A stretch of 64,000 bases of DNA from Petrolisthes cinctipes (lineage: Eukaryota > Arthropoda > Malacostraca > Decapoda > Porcellanidae), in the NCBI GenBank assembly GCA_033782935.1, contig JAWQEG010000710.1, positions 1,116,001-1,180,000 on the forward strand, written 5' to 3'. The notes under the pieces were generated by a model that was not told where the DNA came from, searched no databases, and saw nothing but the letters and a program-made list of their open reading frames with translations. A program made the position numbers and the translations under genes. Below, one piece after another: positions 49,660 to 61,767 of the stretch. Position 1 is the first letter of the stretch. Every line of letters begins with the position of its first letter.

Positions 49660-52600
49660 ATGCTGAAAATCGATATTTTAGGTGCAATAGTTAATATGTG
49701 TATGCATCTTCTGTACCCGTGTATATCTCAAATTCAGGCTGAAAACACCCGAAATTTCAAATTGTTTGGTTCCCAGAAGCGATCTGTACATGCCTACTCC
49801 GTTTTAGAGTATTTTCAAAATACAGGCCCAAAACATGCTGAAATTCGATATTTTAGGTGCCAAAAGCAATATGTGTATGCATCTTCTCTACCCGTTTATA
49901 TCTCAAATTCAGGCTCAAAACACCCGAAAACTCGATATTTTTGGGTCCAATAAGCGATCTGTACATGCCTACTCAGTAACAGAATATTTTCAAATTACAG
50001 ACCAAAAACATGCTAAAAATCGATATTTTAGGTGCCCAAAGTCGATATGTTCATGCATCTTCAGTATACGTTTATATCTCAAATTCAGGCTTAAAACATC
50101 CAAAAAATCGATATTTTTGGGTCCAAGAAGCGATTTGTACATGCCTACTCAGTAATAGAATATTTTTAAGATTCAGGCCGAAAACATGCTGAAAATCGAT
50201 ATTTTAGGTGCCCAAAATCGATATGTGCATGCCTCTACTGTACCCGTTTATGTCCCAAATTCAGGCTCAAAACCCCCTAAAATTCGATATTGTTGGGTCC
50301 AAGAAGCGATTTGTACATGCCTACTCAATAATAGAATATTTTTAAGATTCAGGCCAAAAACATGCTGAAAATCGATATTTTAGGTGCCTAAAATCGATAT
50401 GTGCATGCATCTTCTGTACCCGTTTATGTCCCAAATTCAGGCTCAAAACACCCTAAAATTCGATATTTTTGGGTCCAAAAAGCGATCTGTACATGCCTAC
50501 TCCATGTTAAAATATTTTCAAAATACAGGCAGAAAAACAAGTTAAAATCGATATTTTAGGTGCCCAAGTCAATATGTGCTTGCATTTTCTGTACCCATTT
50601 ACATCCCAAATTCAGGCTTAAAACACCCGAAAATTCGATGTTTTTGCGTCCCAGAAGCGATATATACATGCCTACTCCGTGTTAGAGTATTTTCATAATA
50701 CAAGCCCAAAACATGCTGAAAATCGATATTTTAGGTGCCTAAAGTCAATATGTGTATGAATCTTCTGTACACGTTTATATCCCAAATTCAGACTCAAAAC
50801 ATCCGAAAATTCGATATTTTTGGGTCCCAGAAGCGATCTGTACATGCCTACTCCGTGTTAGAGTATTTTCATAATACAAGCCAAAAATATGCTGAAAATC
50901 GATATTTTAGGTGTCCAAAGTCAATAAGTGTATGCATCTTCTGTACCCGTTTATATCTCAAATTCAGGCTCAAAACACCCGAAAAATCGATATTTTTTGG
51001 GTCCCAGAAGCGATGTGTACATGCCTACTCAATGTTTGAATATTTTCAAAACACAGGCACAAAAACAAGTTGAAAATCGATATTTTAGGTGCCCAAAATC
51101 GATATGTGCATGCATCTTCAGTACCCGTTTATATCTCAAATTCTGGCTCAAAACATCCGAAAATTTGATATTTTTGGTTCCCAGAAGCGATCTGTACATG
51201 CCTACTCCGTGTTAGAGTATTTTCAAAATACAGACCTAAAACATGCTGAAAATCGATATTTTAGGTGTAATAGTTAATATGTGTATGCATCTTCTGTACC
51301 CGTGTATATCTCAAATTCAGGCTGAAAACACCCGAAATTTCAAATTGTTTGGTTCCCAGAAGCGATCTGTACATGCCTACTCCGTTTTAGAGTATTTTCA
51401 AAATACAGGCCCAAAACATGCTGAAATTCGATATTTTAGGTGCCAAAAGCAATATGTGTATGCATCTTCTCTACCCGTTTATATCTCAAATTCAGGCTCA
51501 AAACACCCGAAAACTCGATATTTTTGGGTCCAATAAGCGATCTGTACATGCCTACTCAGTGGCTGAATATTTTCAAATTACAGACCAAAAACATGCTAAA
51601 AATCGATATTTTAGGTGCCCAAAGTCGATATGTTCATGCATCTTCAGTATACGTTTATATCTCAAATTCAGGCTCAAAACATCCAAAAAATCGATATTTT
51701 TGGTTCCAAGAAGCGATTTGTACATGCCTACTCAGTAATACAATATTTTTAAGATTCAGGCCGAAAACATGCTGAAAATCGATATTTTAGGTGCCCAAAA
51801 TCGATATGTGCATGCCTCTACTGTACCCGTTTATGTCCCAAATTCAAGCTCAAAACCCCCTAAAATTCGATATTGTTGGGTCCAAGAAGCGATTTGTACA
51901 TGCCTACTCAATAATAGAATATTTTTAAGATTCAGGACAAAAAAAACATGCAGAAAATCGATATTTTAGGTGTCTAAAATCGATATGTGCATGCATCTTC
52001 TGTACCCGTTTATGTCCCAAATTCAGGCTCAAAACATCCTAAAATTCGATATTTTTGGGTCCAAAAAGCGATCTGTACATGCCTACTCCATGTCAAAATA
52101 TTTTCAAAATACAGGCAGAAAAACAAGTTAAAATCGATATTTTAGGTGCCCAAGTCAATATGTGCTTGCATTTTCTGTACCCATTTACATCCCAAATTCA
52201 GGCTTAAAACACCCGAAAATTCGATGTTTTTGCGTCCCAGAAGCGATATATACATGCCTACTCCGTGTTAGAGTATTTTCATAATACAGGCCCAAAACAT
52301 GCTGAAAATCGATATTTTAGGTGCCTAAAGTCAATATGTGTATGAATCTTCTGTACACGTTTATATCCCAAATTCTGACTCAAAACATCCGAAAATTCGA
52401 TATTTTTGGGTCCCAGAAGCGATCTGTACATGCCTACTCCGTGTTAGAGTATTTTCATAATACAAGCCAAAAATATGCTGAAATCGATATTTTAGGTGCC
52501 CAAAGTCAATATGTGTATGCATCTTCTGTACCCGTTTATATCTCAAATTCAGGCTCAAAACACCCGAAAAATCGATATTTTTTGGGTCCCAGAAGCGATC

Positions 52601-54060
52601 TGTACATGCCTACTCCGTGTTAGAGTATTTTCAAAATACAGGCCTAAAACATGCTGAAAATCGATATTTTAGGTGCAATAGTTAATATGTGTATGCATCT
52701 TCTGTACCCGTGTATATCTCAAATTCAGGCTGAAAACACCCGAAATTTCAAATTGTTTGGTTCCCAGAAGCGATCTGTACATGCCTACTCCGTTTTAGAG
52801 TATTTTCAAAATACAGGCCCAAAACATGCTGAAATTCGATATTTTAGGTGCCAAAAGCAATATGTGTATGCATCTTCTCTACCCGTTTATATCTCAAATT
52901 CAGGCTCAAAACACCCGAAAACTCGATATTTTTGGGTCCAATAAGCGATCTGTACATGCCTACTCAGTGACAGAATATTTTCAAATTACAGACCAAAAAC
53001 ATGCTAAAAATCGATATTTTAGGTGCCCAAAGTCGATATGTTCATGCATCTTCAGTATACGTTTATATCTCAAATTCAGGCTCAAAACATCCAAAAAATC
53101 GATATTTTTGGGTCCAAGAAGCGATTTGTACATGCCTACTCAGTAATAGAATATTTTTAAGATTCAAGCCGAAAACATGCTGAAAATCGATATTTTAGGT
53201 GCCCAAAATCGATATGTGCATGCCTCTACTGTACCCGTTTATGTCCCAAATTCAGGCTCAAAACACCCTAAAATTCGATATTGTTGGGTCCAAGAAGCGA
53301 TTTGTACATGCCTACTCAATAATAGAATATTTTTAAGATTCAGGCCAAAAACATGCTGAAAATCGATATTTTAGGTGCCCAAAATCGATATGTGCATGCA
53401 TCTTCTGTACCCGTTTATGTCCCAAATTCTGGCTCAAAACACCCTAAAATTCGATATTTTTGGGTCCAAAAAGCGATCTGTACATGCCTACTCCATGTTA
53501 AAATATTTTCAAAATACAGGCAGAAAAACAAGTTAAAATCGATATTTTAGGTGCCCAAGTCAATATGTGCTTGCATTTTCTGTACCCATTTACATCCCAA
53601 ATTCAGGCTTAAAACACCCGAAAATTCGATGTTTTTGCGTCCCAGAAACGATATATACATGCCTACTCCGTGTTAGAGTATTTTCATAATACAGGCCCAA
53701 AACATGCTGAAAATCGATATTTTAGGTGCCTAAAGTCAATATGTGTATGAATCTTCTGTACACGTTTATATCCCAAATTCAGGCTCAAAACACCCGAAAA
53801 ATCGATATTTTTGGGTCCCAGAAGCTATCTGTACATGCCCATTCCGTGTTAGAGTTTTTTCAAAATAAAGGCCAAAAACATGCTGAAAATCGATATATTA
53901 AGTGCCCGAAGTCGATATGTGCTTGCATTTTCGGTACTCTTTTATATTTAAATTTAATGATCAAAATACCCGAAAATTCGATATTTTTGGGTTCCAGGAG
54001 CGATCTCTCCATGCCTACTTAATGCTAGAATATTTTCAAATTTTAGGCTGAAAACATGCT
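49660..54060 (+). repeat. Higher-order repeat of 1,583/1,408 bp
   Basis: A block marked by GGTGCAATAGTTAATATGTG starts near 49678 and recurs near 51261 and 52669, with spacings of 1,583 and 1,408 bp (nine and eight monomers). The three copies share private variants including CAAATTGTTTGG and AAACCCCCTAAAA. Confidence 0.83.
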
Positions 54061-56485
54061 GAAAATCGATATTTTAGGTGTCCAAAGTCGATATGTGCAT
54101 GCATCTTCAGTACCCGTTTATATCTCAAATTCAGGCTCAAAACACCCGAATATTCGATTTTATTTTGGCCCAGAAGTGATCTGTACATGCCTAGTCAGTG
54201 CTAGAATATTTTCAAAATATAAGCCCAAAACATGCTGAAAATCGATATATTAGGTGCCCAAAGTCGATATGTGCTTGCATTTTCTGTACCCATTTACATC
54301 CCAAATTCAGGCTCAAAACACCCGAATATTCGATTTTATTGGCGTACAGAAGCGATCTGGACATGCCTACTCAGTGACAGAAAATTTTCAAATAACAGAC
54401 CCAAAACATGCTAAAAATCGATATTTTAGGTGCCCAAAGTCGATATGTGTATGTATCTTCAGTACCCGTTTATATCTCAAATACAGGCTCAAAACACCCG
54501 AAAATTCGATATTTTTGGGTCCCAGAAGCGATGTGTACATGCCTACTCAATGTTTGAATATTTTCAAAACACAGGCACAAAAACAAGTTGAAAATCGATA
54601 TTTTAGGTGCCCAAAATCGATATGTGCATGCATCTTCAGTACCCGTTTATATCTCAAATTCTGGCTCAAAACACCCGAAAATTTGATATTTTTGGTTCCC
54701 TGAAGCGATCTGTACATGCCTACTCCGTGTTAGAGTATTTTCAAAATACAGGCCTAAAACATGCTGAAAATCGATATTTTAGGTGCAATAGTTAATATGT
54801 GAATGCATCTACTGTACCCGTTTATATCTCAAATTCAGGCTTAAAACACCTGAAAATTCGATATTTTTGGTTTCCGGAAGCGATCTGTACATGCCTACTC
54901 CGTGTTAGAGTATTTTCAAAATACAGACCTAAAACATGCTGAAAATTGATATTTCAGATGCCCAAAGTCGATATGTAAATGCATCTTCAGTACCCGTTTA
55001 TATCTCAAATTCAGGCTCAAAACACCTGAAAATTCGATATTTTTGGGTCCCATAAGCGATCTGTACATGCCTACTCCGTGTTAGAATATTTTTATAATAC
55101 AGGCCCAAAACATGCTGAAAATCGATATTTTAGGTGCCCAAAGTCAATATATGTATATATCTTAAGTACCCGTTTATATCTCAAATTCAGGATCAAAACA
55201 CCCAAAAATTCGATATTTTTGGGTCCCAGAAGCGATCTGTACATGCCTACTCAGTAACAGAATAATTCCAAAATACAAGTCAAAATATGCTAAAAAACGA
55301 TATTTTAGGTGCCCAAAGTCGATATGTGCATGCATCTTCTGTATTCGTTTATATCTCAAATTCAGGCTCAAAACACCCGAAAATTCCATTTTTATGAGTC
55401 CCAGAAGCGATCTGTACATGCCTACTCAATGTTAGAATACTTTCAAAACACAGGCACAAAAACAAGTTGAAAATCAATATTTTAGGTGTCCAAAATCGAT
55501 ATGTGCATGCATCTTCTGTACCCGTTTATATCTCAAATTCAGGCTCAAAACACCCTAAAATTCGATATTTTTGGGTCCCAGAAGCGATCTGTACATACCT
55601 ACTCAGTGCTTGAATATTTTCAAAATATAGGCCCAAAACATGATGATAATCGATATTTTAGGTGCCCAAAGTCGATATGTGCATTCATCTTCAGTACCCG
55701 TTTATATCTTAAATTCTGGCTCAAAACACCCGAAAATTCGATATTTTTGGTTCCCAGAAGCGATCTGTACATGCCTACTACGTGTTAAAATATTTTCAAA
55801 ATACAGGCAGAAAAACAAGTTAAAATCGATATTTTAGGTGCCCAAGTCAATATGTGCTTGCATTTTCTGTACCCATTTACATCCCAAATTCAGGCTTAAA
55901 ACACCCGAAAATTCTATGTTTTTTGGTCCCAGAAGCGATATGTACATGCCTACTCCGTGTTAGAGTATTTTCATAATCCAGGCCCAAAACATGCTGAAAA
56001 TCGATATTTTAGGTGCCCAAAGTCAATATGTGTATGCATCTTCAGTACCCGTTTATATCTCAAATTCAGGCTCAAAACACTCGAAAATTCGATATTTTTG
56101 GGTCCCAGATGCGATCTGTACATGCCTACTCCGTGTTAGAGTATTTTCAAAATACAGGCCTAAAACATGCTGAATTTCGGTATTTTAGGTGCCCAAAGTC
56201 GATATGTGCATGCATCTTCAGTACACGTTTATATCTCAAATTCAGGCTCAAAACACCCGAAAATTCCATTTTTTGGGGTCCCAGAAGCGATCTGTACATG
56301 CCTACTCCGTGTTAGAGTATTTTCAAAATACAGGCCTAAAACATGCTTAATTTCGGTATTTTAGGTGCCCAAAGTCAATACGTGTATGCATCTTCTGTAC
56401 CCGTGTATATTTAAAATTCAGGCTCAAAATACCCGAAAAATTCGATATTTTTGGGTCCAAGAGGCAATCTGTACATGCCTACTCC

Positions 56486-58650
56486 GTGTTAGAGTATTTT
56501 CAAAATACAGGCCCAAAACATGCTGAAAATCGATATTTCAAGTGCCCAAAGTCGATATGTGCATGCATCTTTAGTACCCGTTTATATCTCAAATTCAGGC
56601 TCAAAACACCTGAAAATTCGATATTTTTGCGTCCCAGATGCGATCTGTACATGTCTATTCAGTCATGGAATTTTTTCAAAATATAGGCTCAAAGCATGCT
56701 AAAAATCGATATTTTAGGTGTCCAAAGTTGATATGTGCATTCATCTTCTGTACCCGTTGATATCTCAAATTCAATCTCAAAACACCCGAAAATTCGTTAT
56801 TTTTGGGTCCCAGAAGCGATCTGTACATGCCTACTCCGTGTTAGAGTATTTTCATAATATAGGCCCAAAATATGCTGAAAATCGATATTTTAGGTGCCCA
56901 AAGTCAATATGTGTATGCATCTTCTGTACCCGTTTATATCTCAAATTCAGGCTCAAAACACCCGAAAAATCGATATTTTTTGGTTCCAAGAAGGTATCTG
57001 TATATGCATATTCCATGTTAGAGTTTTTTCAAAATAAAGGCCAAAAACATGCTGAAAATCGATATATTAGGTGCCCAAGGCCGATATGTGCATGCAATTT
57101 CGGTACCCTTTTATATTTAAATTTAAGGATCAAAATACCCGAAAATTCGATATTTTTGGGTTCCAGAAGCGATCTCTCCATGCCTACTCAATGCTAGAAT
57201 ATTTTCAAAATATAGGCCCAAAACATGCTGAAAATCGATATTTTAGGTGCCCAAAGTCAATATGTGTATGCATCTTCTGTACCCGTTTATATCTCAAATT
57301 CAGGCTCAAAACACCCGAAAAATCTATATTTTTTGGTTCCCAGAAGGTATCTGTATATGACTACTCCGTGTTAGAGTATTTTCATAATACAGGTCTAAAA
57401 CATGCTGAAAATCGATATTTTAGGTGCCCAAAGTCAATATGTGTATGCATCTTCTGTACCAGTGTATATCTCAAATTCAGGCTCAAAACACCCGAAAATT
57501 AAAATTAATTGGTTCCCTGAAGCGATCTGTATATGCCTACTCCGTTTTAGAGTATTTTCAAAATACAGGCCCAAAACATGCTGAAATTCGATATTTTAGT
57601 TTCCAAAAGCAATATGTGTATGCATCTTCTCTACCCGTTTATATCTCAAATTCAGACTCAAAACACCCGAAAACTCGATATTTTTGGGTCCAATAAGCGA
57701 TCTGTACATGCCTACTCAGTGACAGAATATTTTCATAATATTGGCCCAAAACATGCTGAAAATCGATATTTTAGGTGCCCAAAGTCAATATGTGTATGCA
57801 TCTTCTGTACCCGTGTATATCTCAAATTCAGGCTCAAAACACCCGAAAATTCCATTTTTCTGGTTCCCAGAAGCGATCTGTACATGCCTACTCCGTGTTA
57901 GAGTATTTTCAAAATACAGGCCTAAAACATGCTTAATTTCGGTATTTTAGGTGCCCAAAGTCAATACGTGTATGCATCTCCTGTACCCGTGTATATTTAA
58001 AATTCAGGCTCAAAATACCCGAAAAATTCGATATTTTTGGGTCCAAGAGGCAATCTGTACATGCCTACTCCGTGTTAGAGTATTTTCAAAATACAGGCCC
58101 AAAACATGCTGAAAATCGATATTTCAGGTGCCCAAAGTCGATATGAGCATGCATCTTTAGTACCCGTTTATATCTCAAATTCAGGCTCAAAACACCTGAA
58201 AATTCGATATTTTTGCGTCCCAGATGCGATCTGTACATGCCTATTCAGTCATGGAATTTTTTCAAAATATAGGCTCAAAGCATGCTAAAAATCGATATTT
58301 TAGGTGTCCAAAGTTGATATGTGCATTCATCTTCTGTACCCGTTGATATCTCAAATTCAATCTCAAAACACCCGAAAATTCGATATTTTTGGGTCCCAGA
58401 AGCGATCTGTACATGCCTACTCCGTGATAGAGTATTTTCATAATACAGGCCCAAAATATGCTGAAAATCGATATTTTAGGTGCCCAAAGTCAATATGTGT
58501 ATGCATCTTCTGTACCCGTTTATATCTCAAATTCAGGCTCAAAACACCCGAAAAATTCGATATTTTTGGGTCCCAGAGGCATTCTGTACAGGTCTACTCC
58601 TTGTTAGAGTATTTTCAAAATACAGGCCCAAAACATGCTGAAAATTGATA
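56486..58650 (+). repeat. Higher-order repeat of about 1,586 bp
   Basis: Blocks at 56520 and 56718 recur at 58106 and 58304, 1,586 bp apart (nine monomers), sharing variants such as TGCGTCCCAGATGCGATC and TCATGGAATTTTTTCAAAAT. Confidence 0.8.
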
Positions 58651-61520
58651 TTTCAGGTGCCCGAAGTCGATATGTGCATGCATCTTCAGTACCCGTTTAT
58701 ATCTCAAATTCAGGCTCAAAACACCCGAAAACTCGATATTTTTGGGTCCCAGACGCGATCTGTACATGCCTAATCATTGCTAGAATTTTCTCAAAATACA
58801 GACCCAAACATGCCGATAATCGATATTTTAGATGCCCAAAGTCAATATGTGCATGCATCTTCAGTACTTGTTTATATCTCAAATTCAGACTCAAAACACC
58901 CGAAAATTCGATATTTTTGAGTCCCAGAAGCGATCTGTACATGCCTAAGCAGTAATAGAATATTTTAAAAAACACGCCCAAAACATGCTAAAAATCGATA
59001 TTTTAGGTGCCCAAAGTCAATATGTGTATGCATCTTCTGTACCCGTGTATATCTCAAATTCAGGCTCAAAACACCCGAAAAATTCGATATTTTTGGGTTC
59101 CAGAGGCAATCTGTACATGCCTACTCCTTGTTAGAGTATTTTCACAATACAGGCCCAAAACATGCTGAAAATTGATATTTCAGATGCCCGAAGTCGATAT
59201 GTGCATGCATCTTCAGTACCCGTTTATATCTCAAATTCAGGCTCAAAACACCCGAAAATTCGATATTTTTGGGTCCCAGAAGCGATCTGTACATGCCTAA
59301 TCATTGCTAGAATTTTCTCAAAATACAGACCCAAACATGCCGAAAATCGATATTTTAGGTGCCCAAAGTCAATATGTGCATGCATCTTCAGTACTTGTTT
59401 ATATCTCAAATTCAGACTCAAAACACCCGAAAATTCGATATTTTTGAGTCCCAGAAGCGATCTGTACATGCCTAAGCAGTAATAGAATATTTAAAAAAAC
59501 ACGCCCAAAACATGCTAAAAGTCGATATTTAAGGTGCCCAAAGTCGATATGTGCATGCATCTTCTGTACACGTTTATATCTCAAATTCAGGCTCAAAACA
59601 CCCGAATATTCGATTTTATTTTGGTCCAAAAGCGATTTGTACATGTCTACTTAGTGCTAGAATATTTTCAAAATACAGGCCTAAAACATGCTGAAAATCG
59701 ATATTTTAGGTGCCAAAAGTCGATATGTGCTTGCATCTTCAGTAACCGTTTATATCTCAAATTCATGCTCAAAACACCCGAAAACTCGATATTTTTGGGT
59801 CCCAGAAGCGATCTGTACATGCCTACTCCGTGTTAAAGTATTTTCAAAATATAGGCCCAAAACATGTTGAAAATCGATATTTTAGGTACCCAAAGTCAAT
59901 ATGTGAATACATCTTCTGTACCCGTTTATATCTCAAATTCAGGCTTAAAACACCCGAAAATTCGATATTTTTGGTTCCCAGAAGCGATCTGTACATGCCT
60001 ACTCCGTGTTAGAGTATTTTCAAAATACAGGCCTAAAACATGCTGAAATTCGATATTTTAGGTGCCCAAAGTCAATATGTGTATGCATCTTCTGTACCCG
60101 TGTATATCTCAAATTCAGGCTCAAAACACCCGAAAATTTCGATATTTCTGGGTCCCAGAGGCAATCTGTACATGCCTACTCCGTGTTAGAGTATTTTCAA
60201 AATACAGGCCCAAAACATGCTGAAAATTGATATTTCAGGGGCCCAAAGTCGATATGTGCATGCATCTTCAGTAGCCGTTTATATCTCAAATTCATGCTCA
60301 AAACACCCGAAAACTCGATATTTTTGGGTCCCAGAAGCGATCTGTACATGCCTACTCAGTAATAGAACATTTAAAAAAAAATTCAGGTCTAAAACATGCT
60401 GAAAATCGATATTTTAGGTGCCCAAAAACGATATGTGCTTGCATCTTCAGTAACCGTTTATATCTCAAATTCATGCTCAAAACACCCGAAAACTCGATAT
60501 TTTTGGGTCCCAGAAGCGATCTGTACATGCCTAAGCAGTAATAGAATATTTAAAAAAACACGCCCAAAACATGCTAAAAATCGATATTTTAGGTGCCCAA
60601 AGTCGATATGTGCATGCATCTTCTGTACACGTTTATATCTCAAATTCAGGCTCAAAACACCCGAATATTCGATTTTATTTTGGTCCAAAAGCGATTTGTA
60701 CATGTCTACTTAGTGCTAGAATATTTTCAAAATACAGGCCAAAAACATGCTGAAAATCGATATTTTAGGTGCCCAAAGTCGATATGTGCTTGCATCTTCA
60801 GTAACCGTTTATATCTCAAATTCATGCTCAAAACACCCGAAAACTCGATATTTTTGGGTCCCAGAAGCGATCTGTACATGCCTACTGCGTGTTAAAGTAT
60901 TTTCAAAATACAGGCCTAAAACATGCTGAAAATCGATATTTTAGGTGCCCAAAGTCAATATGTGTATGCATCTTCTGTACCCATGTATATCTCACATTCA
61001 GGCTCAAAACACCCGAAAATTTTGATATTTTTGGGTCCCAGAGGCAATCTGTACATGCCTACTCCGTGTTAGAGTATTTTCAAAATACAGGCCCAAAACA
61101 TGCTGAAAATTGACATTTAAGGGGCCCAAAGTCGATATGTGCATGCATCTTCAGTACCCGTTTATATCTCAAATTCAGGCTCAAAACACCCGAAAATTCG
61201 ATATTTTTGGGTTCCAGAAGCGATCTGTACATGCCTAATCATTGCATGAATTTTCTCAATATACAGACCCAAACATGCTAAAAATCGATATTTTAGATGC
61301 CCAAAGTCAATATGTCTATGCATCTTCAGTACTCGTTTATAACTCAAATTCAGACTCAAAACACCCGAAAATTCGATATTTTTGAGTCACAGAAGCGATC
61401 TGTACATGCCTACGCAGTAATAGAATATTTAAAAAAACACGCCCAAAACATGCTGAAAATCGATATTTTAGGTGCCCAAAGTCGATATGTGCTTGCATCT
61501 TCAGTAGCCGTTTATATCTC
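58635..61520 (+). repeat. Higher-order repeats of 527 and 1,059 bp
   Basis: The block at 58635 recurs at 59162 (527 bp, three monomers). The blocks at 59399 and 59534 recur at 60458 and 60593 (1,059 bp, six monomers), marked by CGATTTTATTTTGGTCC and AGAATATTTAAAAAAACACG variants. Confidence 0.8.
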
Positions 61521-61767
61521 AAATTCATGCTCAAAACACCCGAAAACTCGATATTTTTGGGTCCCAGAAGCGATCTGTACATGCCTACTCAGTAATAGAA
61601 CATTTTCAAAATTCAGGTCTAAAACATGCTGATAATCGATATTTTAGGTGCCCAAAGCCGATATGTGCTTGCATCTTCAGTAACCGTTTATATCTCAAAT
61701 TCATGCTCATAACTCCCGAAAACTCGATATTTTTGGGTCCCAGAAGCGATCTGTACATGCCTACTCA